Assembly (NCBI GenBank): GCA_035363255.1
Contig: DAOSES010000002.1
Span: forward strand, 1 to 64,000
DNA: 64,000 nt
Reading direction: 5' to 3'
Source of the DNA: T3SED10-260 sp035363255
Lineage (GTDB): Bacteria; Caldisericota; Caldisericia; UBA6126
Position numbers and translations under genes: made by a program. The stretch's first letter is position 1. Each line of letters opens with the position of its first letter. A model generated the notes under the pieces. That model was given only the letters and a program-made list of their open reading frames with translations, searched no databases and had not been told where the DNA came from. This document shows positions 43,185 to 51,863 of the stretch, in pieces.

Positions 43185-44038
43185 CCCAATCCATCGAAAG
43201 CTGGAAAAAGCAGTTTTATTATCGCAAAGGCATCAGCCCCTGGGACATCTATGAGCTCAGCCAGCACCTGGAGGAAGAAATTGCCCTGCATCAAGCAAAA
43301 GGTCTCAGTGACGAAATAGCTTTTCAGCTAGCTACAGAACACCTGGGCAAACCAGAACTCATCGAAAACGAATACAGCAAGCTGGATCGAAGTAAGAAAA
43401 ACGGGATTTCACTAAAGATACTATTCAAGATTTTCAGAGATATCTTCTGTCAATACAGCCTAACTCTTTGGTTTTTCTTTTTTATATTGAGTGCTTTGTT
43501 TGTTTTTCAGTGGGGAATTTATGCCCATTTTTTGCTTACTCCAGCAGTTGAGATTCTAAGAATATTGTTGATGATTTCCATGTTCCTAGTAGTGGGGATC
43601 TTTTCATTTTGTACTTTAGCGATGGTGCAATTTAAAAAAATTCCTTCCTTAGGATCGATCATAAAACACTTTCAATGGATTGTGCTATTTGTTTTCCTGG
43701 ACTATGTGATTTTGCTGACTAGTTTATTTTTAAATATATTTTTCATTTTTCCAGGCGTATGGTTTTATAGTAGGTTTTTTCTTACTCCCTGGATTCTTCT
43801 GGATGATACACCCAATCTAATGGCATCTTTTAAAATGAGCTTTTGGCTTAGCTCAATTCATCCCTGGCAATTGCTCTTTTTTAGTATGGTACATTTTATA
43901 TGTTTATTGCTCTGGTATTTTATCGGGCAAAATCCATTGAATTTGCTCTATCAAGCAAGCTACTTTATCTGCAAAACCGTAATTATTGCTTTGATTTATT
44001 ATTATCTTTCCACCGTGCCATCTTTCGTGAAAAGCTGA
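43172..44038 (+). CDS. HAAS-domain membrane protein paired with PadR
   Basis: 288 residues. The N-terminal HAAS-like helical domain (about 15-70) has 'DIYELSQHLEEEIALHQAKGLSDEIAFQLATEHLGKPELI'. The remainder has about five membrane spans (about 88-112, 122-148, 160-190, 215-240, 258-280). HAAS domains are typical of membrane proteins coded next to PadR and probably transmit a signal or act as an anti-regulator. The ATG at 43172 is inside the padR gene; in-frame codons upstream are shadow sequence of padR. AAAGGAG for the next gene lies at its end. Transport or sensing function is not established. Confidence 0.75.
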   Translation: MFQLAQSIESWKKQFYYRKGISPWDIYELSQHLEEEIALHQAKGLSDEIAFQLATEHLGKPELIENEYSKLDRSKKNGISLKILFKIFRDIFCQYSLTLWFFFFILSALFVFQWGIYAHFLLTPAVEILRILLMISMFLVVGIFSFCTLAMVQFKKIPSLGSIIKHFQWIVLFVFLDYVILLTSLFLNIFFIFPGVWFYSRFFLTPWILLDDTPNLMASFKMSFWLSSIHPWQLLFFSMVHFICLLLWYFIGQNPLNLLYQASYFICKTVIIALIYYYLSTVPSFVKS

Positions 44039-44052
44039 AAGGAGTCATCAAA

Positions 44053-45702
44053 ATGAGATCTCTCTTCAATGCTTTTGTTTTATGTGCATCAGTTTGTTTG
44101 TGTTTGGTTTTTGCTGGTTCAACTATGGCTATTCTTCCCAAAGCTTCATGCAACGAAAAAAACCACATTGGCAAAAATATATGGAGAACCTTTGTTCCTA
44201 GTGGATTGCATACTAATTTCGCAAGAAATTCCGATCAAGGAAGGAACATTCTACAGCCAGCAATCAAATCAAAAGCTAATGGTGATATAGTATTTATTTC
44301 AAAAGATCATATTCTTTATCGGTACAACTCCCAGGGAACGAAGTTAGCTGAAAAAAATGTTCCAGTCTTAATTAATCAATTTACCAACTCCATACTGGAA
44401 TCAATGCTCCTGTTGTTTAAAAAAACGCTTCATGGTGTGGTAAGTATCGATTTTAACTATAAAAAAAACCTCTTTCCGGAAAATGTTGTGCTTCATGAGT
44501 TTAATGATAGCGTCACACTCATTGGTTCAAAGCATTGTATCACAGCCTATGACCCAATAAATCGACTACTTTGGAAAAAAAAGGAACCTGGAATGATTGA
44601 TTCAAAAAATTACCAGTTTGCTTTAATGCTAAGTGTTTTTGAGGATTTTTCCAGATTAAAAGCCATGAATTCTCGCGGACAAGTGAAGTGGAGCATTAAA
44701 GAAAAAGGTATATTAGATAGAATTTGGTGCGAAAATGATGAACTATATGCCTATTTTACTCATGACAACAAAGGCAGTTTAGTTCGCATAGATAAAGATT
44801 TTAATAAACAGTATCTGTTCTCAGAAAATGACACGCCAGATTCAAAACTTGAAGCTTCATACAATGACTTTGCGTTATTTTTCAGCCTAAATAAAAGAGG
44901 GACAAAAATACCAAATTCACTAACTGGGGGTGAAACGGAAATACAAGGAGTTGTAAACTATGATCCTTCTTCTTTTTACCTATTTCCTCAAATTCGTACT
45001 ATAGCATATCAGGGAGGAGTATTGGTACATGCCAACCAAATAGCATTTGGAAAACTTAACGAAAAAGTACAAACCATCATTAATGCAGATGAAGAGATAT
45101 ATCTAAATACAAAATTCAACTTTTACACAACTCCCACTTTCCCTTTTAAAGCAAATTCATTTCTACAGTTTTTCGAATGGAATAATCAAATAAAGTGGCG
45201 TTACTCAGATTTTAATGATCAAGAGGTAATTGAAGATATAAGAGTTTTCCCCCATATTGAAAGAGTTTTGATATTGTCTCAGTTTGTCGATCACAATTCA
45301 ACTCTTAACACCCGGGTGCAAGCTTTGGATTTAAACGGAAATCAGATATGGCATAAGATTATTGTACATCGGGGCATTAATAGTTTTTCTCTGCTTAGCT
45401 ATGGACAAGGTTTTATTGTGCATGCTTTTGGCGAGAATCAAGTTATTTTGTTGATAAACAGCGTAGTCGATGATAAACAACAGTATGAACTCATCGGTAT
45501 TAATAATGAAAATGGAGAAGTTTCATTAACTATGACATTGGATGAAAACTCAGTTATTGTAAATGATTATGGGACTTCTTCGTATATCCTTGTTAATGAG
45601 CAGCAAAAACAAATCGTTCTGGTAACTTCGGATAAAAGAAGAGAGTTTTACAATGTTTTTACAGTTTTGCGAAAACCAAGTTTTCCCCTCCCGGGCACTT
45701 GA
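44053..45702 (+). CDS. Secreted protein of unknown function, possible beta-propeller
   Basis: 549 residues with a signal peptide (about 1-26, ending 'STMAILP'). The rest is beta-strand rich, with recurring strands of the type 'GDIVFISKDHILYRYNSQG' and 'TRVQALDLNGNQIWHKIIVH', which are reminiscent of propeller blades but do not form regular repeats I can define. AAAGGAG is 10 bases before the ATG. It follows the HAAS gene by 14 bases, so it is the third gene of the PadR operon and may be its exported effector or a sensor ligand. I do not recognise the family. It ends near a convergent DUF2177 gene. Confidence 0.6.
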   Translation: MRSLFNAFVLCASVCLCLVFAGSTMAILPKASCNEKNHIGKNIWRTFVPSGLHTNFARNSDQGRNILQPAIKSKANGDIVFISKDHILYRYNSQGTKLAEKNVPVLINQFTNSILESMLLLFKKTLHGVVSIDFNYKKNLFPENVVLHEFNDSVTLIGSKHCITAYDPINRLLWKKKEPGMIDSKNYQFALMLSVFEDFSRLKAMNSRGQVKWSIKEKGILDRIWCENDELYAYFTHDNKGSLVRIDKDFNKQYLFSENDTPDSKLEASYNDFALFFSLNKRGTKIPNSLTGGETEIQGVVNYDPSSFYLFPQIRTIAYQGGVLVHANQIAFGKLNEKVQTIINADEEIYLNTKFNFYTTPTFPFKANSFLQFFEWNNQIKWRYSDFNDQEVIEDIRVFPHIERVLILSQFVDHNSTLNTRVQALDLNGNQIWHKIIVHRGINSFSLLSYGQGFIVHAFGENQVILLINSVVDDKQQYELIGINNENGEVSLTMTLDENSVIVNDYGTSSYILVNEQQKQIVLVTSDKRREFYNVFTVLRKPSFPLPGT

Positions 45703-45828
45703 TAAATCATGCACTAACCCTGGTCTTTACACAGAGGGAGTCGCAGAAGTTCAGCATAAAATTATGCGTCTTTTCCATGTCCTGGCATCCAAAAAACAGC
45801 TAGCTGACAAGTCTTCCCTGCTTTCTCA

Positions 45829-46230
45829 CTAAAAAAACTTATTAATGATCAAAAAGCTCAAGGTAGCTGTGGAAGCGCTAAGTACGGAGCCCCAAACCAA
45901 ATCAACCAGCGTAACTACCAAGGGCCAGTCTTTCAAGGTGGCCAGATTGGTCAGGTCGTAGGTAGCGTAAGTAATCAGTCCAAACAAAGCTCCTGCCCCT
46001 AAAGCATAGGTCCAGCTTCCTTTTTGAAGGGCGGGGAAGACTACAAAAAACAAAATTCCAGCTACAAAGAGCATGTAAAAGATGAATGCTGGAGTCCAAA
46101 GAACTTTGGGAGTCATCAGATGTCCAAGTTTTGCACCATAAAAGTTTTTTGCAATCAATCCCAACCAAAGCATATCAATGGCAAAAAAAACCAAAAAAGC
46201 ACTCACATAAGATTTAATGATCAAAGCCAT
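45829..46230 (-). CDS. DUF2177-family membrane protein
   Basis: 133 residues, about four hydrophobic spans. The family signature 'ATYDLTNLATLKDWP' is visible (about 88-102), together with 'DMLWLGLIAKNFY' near the N-terminus. Function unknown; in other genomes such genes sit near lipid-modifying enzymes. The gene is four bases downstream of the DUF1295 gene and so belongs to its operon. Confidence 0.85.
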   Translation of the reverse strand: MALIIKSYVSAFLVFFAIDMLWLGLIAKNFYGAKLGHLMTPKVLWTPAFIFYMLFVAGILFFVVFPALQKGSWTYALGAGALFGLITYATYDLTNLATLKDWPLVVTLVDLVWGSVLSASTATLSFLIINKFF

Positions 46231-46234
46231 GAAT

Positions 46235-47023
46235 TCAGCTCCTTTTCTTTTCTATAATCTTTTTAGGAAACCAGGGAATAAAAATGCTGGTACGTTTTTT
46301 ATAGGCCTTAAAATCCGCTCTATCCTTATATTTTTTCTCCAATAGAGGGACTCCCGAAACAAACAACAAAAGCAAGGTGATAGTAAGGGGACTGATCAGG
46401 CTATACCGTCCATCAGCAACAGACAGAGCAATAAAGAATATTCCCCACCACAGGGTAGCTTCTCCAAAATAGTTGGGATGTCGGGTGTATTTCCACAAGC
46501 CCAAGGTCATGAGCTTGCCTTTATTAGCAGGATTGCGGATAAATGCAGCCAATTGAGCATCTCCCACCACTTCAAAAAAAAAGCCCACTATCCAGACTGC
46601 CAGACCGATCCAAACCCAAGGTTTAAAAGCAGATTGGGTGTAGCGATTTATCAAGATGATGGGTAAAGCAATCACAAACATAAGCACCATCTGTGTCATA
46701 TATACATTGATAAAAGCTTTCAAGGCAGGATACTTGTCTCCCCAGCGTTTTCTCATGGCAGCATAGCGATAATCTTCCGGCTTTCCCCAGTTGCGACGGG
46801 CTACGTGATAAGCCAAGCGGAGCCCCCAAAAAGAAACCAGCAGGACGATGATCCAATTGGTGGAAGCCTGAGTGGGCAAGCGGAAAAAGGTGTACCATGC
46901 AACTAAAACAAAACCCGTTCCCCATCCAATATCCACAATGCCATGGTTGTTGAGTTTTGAGCCAAGCACAAAGAGTATAAGAAAAAAAACAAACAACATG
47001 ATAGCTACTTCAAAAAAAATCAT
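46235..47023 (-). CDS. DUF1295-family membrane protein (steroid 5-alpha reductase-like)
   Basis: 262 residues with six or so spans. It has the motifs of the isoprenylcysteine methyltransferase/5-alpha-reductase fold: 'GIVDIGWGTGFVLVAW' near the N-terminus, 'LWKYTRHPNYFGEATLWWGIF' (about 178-198) and a C-terminal 'GVPLLEKKYKDRADFKAYKKRT'. The HPNYFGE motif binds NADPH or S-adenosylmethionine in relatives. A lipid-modifying role is plausible: the gene lies between DUF2177 and a fatty-acid kinase fusion. AAAGGTAGG precedes the ATG. The substrate is unknown. Confidence 0.8.
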   Translation of the reverse strand: MIFFEVAIMLFVFFLILFVLGSKLNNHGIVDIGWGTGFVLVAWYTFFRLPTQASTNWIIVLLVSFWGLRLAYHVARRNWGKPEDYRYAAMRKRWGDKYPALKAFINVYMTQMVLMFVIALPIILINRYTQSAFKPWVWIGLAVWIVGFFFEVVGDAQLAAFIRNPANKGKLMTLGLWKYTRHPNYFGEATLWWGIFFIALSVADGRYSLISPLTITLLLLFVSGVPLLEKKYKDRADFKAYKKRTSIFIPWFPKKIIEKKRS

Positions 47024-47044
47024 AGCCTACCTACCTTTCCTTTT

Positions 47045-48829
47045 TCACGAAGCTATAAAGGAGACTGCCAAAGCCCCACGCCCTGCTGAAGTTGCAGTGA
47101 TGGAAGATATTTCTTCTATAAATGCAGGCTTTTTCCCGATCAGGATTTCGAGCTCCTGAGCCAGTCCCTGGGCTTCTTCGAGGTTTTGGGCATGCACCAC
47201 AGAGTAGCTTTCTATCTTTTTATTTTTCATGGTTTTTTTGATGACTTGCACAGCTTTTCTTTTACTTTGCTTGAAACTAAAAGCAATGCCCCCCAGCGTG
47301 CCTTTGCCCTCAGCATCAAGGCTTACTATAGGCTTCAAATGTAGCACTTTGGCTATTTTGCCCCCTCTAGTACTGAGGCGTCCAGCTTTGATCATGTTGT
47401 CGATATTTTTTACATTCACCAAAATTTTAGCATGCGCAATATCCTGCTCTGCTTTTTTTTCGATTTCATCCAGGCTGTTTCCCTCGGTAATATACTGGGC
47501 GCATTTCATCACCAGCAGACCCTGAGCCCCAGAATTTAAGCGCGAATCAATGATACGTACTGGAGGCAGTTTATCTTTCATATCACTTGCAAGCTTGGTA
47601 AAAACATTATGAGTTCCGCTAAGTTTGCTGGATACAGTAACCACTACGATGGCCTTGTAATAGGTGGATAGAAAGCTGAAAAGGTTTTCAACGCTTTTAT
47701 AATCAGGCTGTGAGGAGGTGGGAAGCTTGGGGTGCTGGTCTATATAGTCCAACACTTTTTCGTTGCGGATGCTCAGTCGATCCAGATAGTTGATATCATC
47801 CAATAAAAGGTTTAAGGGCATCACATGGATTTGCTCCTCGTCAATAAAGGATTGAGGAAGATCTGCGATGGAGTCTGTCACCAGAGCAATATCATATTTC
47901 CTTTTTTCTGCCACTTCCATTTGAAGTTTCATATCATCAATTTTCTGGTAGGTGATTTTTCCAAATAGAGCTATAGTATCAAAAAATTTACTGGGCTGAT
48001 CGGTATGAATATGTAGTCGTGCTTTTTTCTGACCTCCTGCCAGGATAAGAGAATCTCCAAAAGAGGAGCTTTGTTGGCGCAGGCTATCAAAATCGATGGT
48101 TTCTCCTTCAAGCATAGCTTCAGTGCAATAACGATGACTTAGTTCCATATGGAGATGCTCAGGGCTGGACAACACAGGATCATCCTCGATCCCCTGGAGT
48201 TCTTCAAGAGCTATATCTTCTTTTCCACTTCGAATAAAGTCTAAAAATCCTTTGATAAAAAAAGCAAAAGCTTTGGCTCCAGAATCTACCACTCCATTTT
48301 GTTTTAAGATCTTGAGTTGTTGAGTAGTTTGACGAACCGATTTTTCAAGCTCGATATAGGCTTTACCCAACAAATCCACAAATCCTAGTGATTGTTGTTG
48401 AAGCTGGTGCAATGCTTCAGCCCACTCTTTAATGACAGTGATGATCGTACCTTCCACTGGGTTGGTAATGGCTCCATAAGCATACGAAACCGCCTTCTTG
48501 TTGGCAGCTACGAAGTTTTGCGTACTAAGGCTCATTTCATGCATTGTTTCAAGGCTTAATCCATAGAGATATTGAGCAAAAATGATCCCAGAATTACCCC
48601 TTGCTCCTTTTAAAGCGGAATCTGCTATCGAGTCGAGAGTATTCTTCACTGAATCATCGTATTTTGCATCCCGTAAAATTGAATTCATGGTAGAAAATAG
48701 GTTAGTTCCTGTGTCTCCGTCTGGCACAGGAAAAACATTGATTTTATTAAGGATGTTTTTGTGGTTCATGACTTCCCTGGCACCCGACAAAAAGCCCGCA
48801 AACATACGTTGACTGCTTATCTTGTCCAA
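47045..48829 (-). CDS. DAK2-DegV fusion: fatty-acid kinase with fatty-acid-binding domain
   Basis: 594 residues. The N-terminal DAK2 kinase domain (about 1-200) has 'INVFPVPDGDTGTNLFSTM' (Asp residues bind Mg-ATP), 'GARGNSGIIFAQYL' and 'NPVEGTIITV'. A short middle region follows. The C-terminal DegV domain (about 300-594) has 'VTDSIADLPQSF', 'TSSQPDY', 'SSKLSGTHNV', 'IIDSRLNSGAQGL' and 'RLSTRGGKIAKVLHLKPIV'. In FakAB systems separate proteins bind (FakB, DegV) and phosphorylate (FakA, DAK2) exogenous fatty acids; here both are in one chain. The start is TTG with AAGGAG eight bases upstream. Operon with DUF1295 and DUF2177. Confidence 0.85.
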   Translation of the reverse strand: MDKISSQRMFAGFLSGAREVMNHKNILNKINVFPVPDGDTGTNLFSTMNSILRDAKYDDSVKNTLDSIADSALKGARGNSGIIFAQYLYGLSLETMHEMSLSTQNFVAANKKAVSYAYGAITNPVEGTIITVIKEWAEALHQLQQQSLGFVDLLGKAYIELEKSVRQTTQQLKILKQNGVVDSGAKAFAFFIKGFLDFIRSGKEDIALEELQGIEDDPVLSSPEHLHMELSHRYCTEAMLEGETIDFDSLRQQSSSFGDSLILAGGQKKARLHIHTDQPSKFFDTIALFGKITYQKIDDMKLQMEVAEKRKYDIALVTDSIADLPQSFIDEEQIHVMPLNLLLDDINYLDRLSIRNEKVLDYIDQHPKLPTSSQPDYKSVENLFSFLSTYYKAIVVVTVSSKLSGTHNVFTKLASDMKDKLPPVRIIDSRLNSGAQGLLVMKCAQYITEGNSLDEIEKKAEQDIAHAKILVNVKNIDNMIKAGRLSTRGGKIAKVLHLKPIVSLDAEGKGTLGGIAFSFKQSKRKAVQVIKKTMKNKKIESYSVVHAQNLEEAQGLAQELEILIGKKPAFIEEISSITATSAGRGALAVSFIAS

Positions 48830-48909
48830 ACTGTCATCTCCTTATAAAAAAATCTGTAAGCTATCCGATATCAATAGAGTATAGAAAAGAGCGAATAGTT
48901 CAACATTTT

Positions 48910-50103
48910 TTAAGTAGCTTTTGATGTTTGAAGATTGATTTCACCAGCTTTGTACAAACATATCTTTGTAATATAGGGTCCTACTAATTCGTAAATAACC
49001 GTGGCTCCAAGGATGATGGTGCGAATCCGAGATCCAAATTCAGGAAAAGCTGCGCTGGCAAGCATAGCCAGACCAATGGCAACTCCTGCCTGTGGTATGA
49101 GTGTAAATCCCAGATATTTCTGTATGGTTTTAGGTGCTTGTGTTTTCCATGCTCCAAACCATGCTCCACCCACTTTGCCTATCACGCGCATAATCACGTA
49201 TGCAAGTCCAATCCAACCCACTTCTTTTAACATGGATAAATGTAGGTTTATTCCTGCGAGTGTAAAAAAAGCTACATAAATGGGAGGAGTGAAATTTTCA
49301 ATTTTAAACAACATTCGGTCAACGCTGTTGGTGAAGCTTGAGAAAAATGAACCCATTGCCATACATAAGAGTAAAGGGGATAAATGAAAGCTCAGAGCAA
49401 AACCAGCACCAAGAAAAACAAATGCTATTGTGATAGAAAGCAATTCACTATCATTTTTTAGTTTTTTGTTGATCCATGCCATTAATAAGCCAAACAAGAA
49501 TCCAGCAAGAATAGATCCTGTGATTTCCCAAACGGGTTGTAAAATGCTTTGAAACAATGAAAAATTATCAGAAGACGAGACACTTAGCGATTTTGCTATA
49601 CTTACCGAGAGGCCAAATATAATCACTCCTATGGCATCATCTATCGCAACTACTGGTAGCAGCATATTCACTACAGGTCCTCTTGCTTGATATTGTTTGA
49701 TTACCATCAAAGTAGCTGCAGGAGCAGTTGCCACCGCGATAGCTGCAATAACAAGGCTAAAAGAAAGACTTTGATGAAATAATAAAAACATACCTGCAAA
49801 AACAGCAAACCAAGCTCCCAAGGCCTGAGAAAAGGTGATGATTAGTACTTTTGATCCAATCTTTTTTAAACTCTGAAAATTGATTTCACTTCCAATACTA
49901 AAAGCGATAAACCCCAATGCAACTTGAGTTATGCTCCCCATACCATCAGCAATAGTGGCAGGCACCAGACCCAAAAGGGAAGGGCCAATAATTAAACCAG
50001 CCACAAGATAGCCTGTTACATCGGGTAGCTTGAAGTAAGAAAGTGCTTTAGCGCAAAACACTCCTGAAAAGATGATGATTGCAATATATAAAATTTCTGA
50101 CAT
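48910..50103 (-). CDS. Cation:proton antiporter (CPA2-type), second copy
   Basis: 397 residues, about 12-13 spans, without the C-terminal nucleotide-binding RCK domain of KefB/KefC. Family features: 'VTGYLVAGLIIGPSLLGLVP' near the N-terminus, 'AIAVATAPAATLMVIKQY', the acidic 'VVAIDDAIGVIIFG' segment with the ion-binding Asp pair, and 'LTPQAGVAIGLAMLAS'-type final spans. It exchanges Na+ or K+ for protons. AGGAG lies upstream of the ATG at a slightly long spacing. It is a tandem duplicate of the gene just upstream (same length) and belongs to the PII-like operon. Confidence 0.88.
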   Translation of the reverse strand: MSEILYIAIIIFSGVFCAKALSYFKLPDVTGYLVAGLIIGPSLLGLVPATIADGMGSITQVALGFIAFSIGSEINFQSLKKIGSKVLIITFSQALGAWFAVFAGMFLLFHQSLSFSLVIAAIAVATAPAATLMVIKQYQARGPVVNMLLPVVAIDDAIGVIIFGLSVSIAKSLSVSSSDNFSLFQSILQPVWEITGSILAGFLFGLLMAWINKKLKNDSELLSITIAFVFLGAGFALSFHLSPLLLCMAMGSFFSSFTNSVDRMLFKIENFTPPIYVAFFTLAGINLHLSMLKEVGWIGLAYVIMRVIGKVGGAWFGAWKTQAPKTIQKYLGFTLIPQAGVAIGLAMLASAAFPEFGSRIRTIILGATVIYELVGPYITKICLYKAGEINLQTSKAT

Positions 50104-50137
50104 GTATTCTTTTTCTCCTAGCCTATCAAATTTTCTT

Positions 50138-51331
50138 TTAGCCGTTGTTTTTAAATGTTTCCAAATCAATCTCCCCTGCTTTGAAAAGACAGGTTTTGGC
50201 TAAAAAAGGACCTATCAATTCATAAATAACAGTGGCTCCAAGAATGATGGTCTGGATCTGCTGACCAAAGTCTGGAAAGGCTGCACTGGCAAGCATAGCC
50301 AAACCGATTACGACTCCTGCTTGAGTCAGAAGGGTGAAACCAAGATACTTTCGAATAACCTCAGGAGAATTAGTTTTCCATGCTCCAAACCAAGCCCCAG
50401 CAACTTTACCAATAATACGAATGACTATGTATCCAATTCCTACTAAACCCACTTCTTTCACGGTTGAGATATGAAGATTGATACCTGCTAGTGTGTAAAA
50501 AGCGATATAAATGGGAGGAACAAAATTTTCCAGCTTAAACATCATGCGATCCTTTTGTTGGGCTAAACTAGCAAAAGAGGCTCCCATTGCCATACAAAGC
50601 AACAAGGAAGATAAGTGAATTACAATAGCGAGTCCAGCACCAAGAAACACAAAAGCAATCGACAAGACCAATAGCTCTGTATCATTTTTAATTTTTTGGT
50701 TTACCCAGGTGAGAAGGACTCCCAACAGAAATCCAACTATGACTGATCCTCCTATTTCCCAAACAGGAGAAATGATACTCATAAAAAGAGAGGTCTGAGC
50801 TGTTTGATGAAGAAGAGCTCCCGCAACAGCCATAGCAATACTAAAAAAAACAATACCTATCACATCATCAATAGCTACCACAAAGAGTAGCATATTAACT
50901 AAAGGACCTTTAGCTTTATATTGTCGTATGACCAGGAGGGTTGCAGTTGGAGCTGTGCTCATTGCAATAGCTCCTAGCACCAAGCTGAATGGTAGAGATT
51001 GTCTGAACAGAAAAAACATTGCGAGAAAAACAGCAAGACCAGCGCTAAAGGCTTGATAAAAACTAACTATAAATGCTTTTGGACCTATTTTTTTTAAAGA
51101 AGCAACATTCATTTCGTTGCCAATGGTGAAAGCAATAAAACCTAAAGTCATTTGAGTAATGATTCCCATGTTGACAGCAATGCTCTCTGGAACAAGATTT
51201 AAAAAGGACGGACCTATCACAAGACCGGCAAGCAAGTATCCAGTCACTTTTGGCATCTTTATGATTGATACTGCTTTTGCCATCAAGACTCCAGCTATCA
51301 ACATGATAGCCAGATACAATATTTCAGGCAT
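50138..51331 (-). CDS. Cation:proton antiporter (CPA2-type), first copy
   Basis: 397 residues and clearly paralogous to the downstream antiporter throughout: 'VTGYLLAGLVIGPSFLNLVPESIA', 'AIAMSTAPTATLLVIRQYKAKGPLVNML', 'VVAIDDVIGIVFFS' with the Asp-Asp pair, and 'LTQAGVVIGLAMLASAAFPDFG'. AAGGAG lies before the ATG. The C-terminus lacks a regulatory RCK domain, so the PII-like protein encoded 13 bases upstream is a good candidate for the regulator. Two near-identical-length antiporters may form a heterodimer or have different ion preferences. Confidence 0.88.
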   Translation of the reverse strand: MPEILYLAIMLIAGVLMAKAVSIIKMPKVTGYLLAGLVIGPSFLNLVPESIAVNMGIITQMTLGFIAFTIGNEMNVASLKKIGPKAFIVSFYQAFSAGLAVFLAMFFLFRQSLPFSLVLGAIAMSTAPTATLLVIRQYKAKGPLVNMLLFVVAIDDVIGIVFFSIAMAVAGALLHQTAQTSLFMSIISPVWEIGGSVIVGFLLGVLLTWVNQKIKNDTELLVLSIAFVFLGAGLAIVIHLSSLLLCMAMGASFASLAQQKDRMMFKLENFVPPIYIAFYTLAGINLHISTVKEVGLVGIGYIVIRIIGKVAGAWFGAWKTNSPEVIRKYLGFTLLTQAGVVIGLAMLASAAFPDFGQQIQTIILGATVIYELIGPFLAKTCLFKAGEIDLETFKNNG

Positions 51332-51344
51332 TAAATCAATCTCC

Positions 51345-51689
51345 TTAACTCAATTCTCCACCTTTAACGTAGTTGATCGGCATAGTAAAGATAATGCCTG
51401 TATTGGGTTTGTTGAGCGCTCCAACAACTGATTCGAAGGCTTTCACCAAAGGAGAAACCTGCTCATCTTCTATCACTGAAAATATGGTTTTGTTTAATGG
51501 TTTACCTTCATTAAGCAACATGCGTAAAGTCGAAAAAAAAGGAACACCTACACTATCCGATGAAACCAAAAACCCACCCATGCCCATCGAATCTAATATT
51601 GTAGCTCCTTTTATTCCTATGTTTACAAACTCTTTCAAAAGTTCATCCAAACGATCGGTATTGTTTAAAACAATAAAAGCAACTTGCAT
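51345..51689 (-). CDS. PII-like (GlnB/CutA superfamily) signalling protein
   Basis: 114 residues. The N-terminal strand-helix 'VAFIVLNNTDRLDELLKEFVNIGIKGATILDSMGMG' closely follows the PII pattern (LxxLLxxFxxxGVxGATVLDSxGMG). The T-loop region is unlike GlnB, and there is no uridylylation tyrosine motif. The C-terminal 'GIIFTMPINYVKGG' forms the final strand. PII-like proteins bind nucleotides and gate transporters or enzymes. It is the first gene of an operon with two cation antiporters, 13 bases apart, so gating those antiporters is the likely job. Confidence 0.78.
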   Translation of the reverse strand: MQVAFIVLNNTDRLDELLKEFVNIGIKGATILDSMGMGGFLVSSDSVGVPFFSTLRMLLNEGKPLNKTIFSVIEDEQVSPLVKAFESVVGALNKPNTGIIFTMPINYVKGGELS

Positions 51690-51795
51690 GGCATCCTCCC
51701 CTTAGAAAGCTCCGAACTTGAATATCCATGATAAAAACTTTATATGAGCTTTGCCCAATGTCAATTTACTGAGCTTCATTAATCTTTGTTTTCCC

Positions 51796-51823
51796 TTGCA
51801 TTTTAACAGTACCTGCTTAGAAT
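51796..51823 (+). promoter_or_regulatory. Candidate promoter of the 708-residue propeller gene
   Basis: TTGCAT (51796-51801), 16 bases, TAGAAT (51818-51823). It is followed by a strong AGGAGGTGA ribosome site before the ATG at 51864. Confidence 0.4.
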
Positions 51824-51863
51824 ATTACTAAACATGTAAATCCTGCATACAGGAGGTGAATTC

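Noticed and set aside
45703..45828. Possible 22-residue reading frame between convergent genes
   Set aside because: No ribosome site and no recognisable sequence; treated as intergenic DNA.
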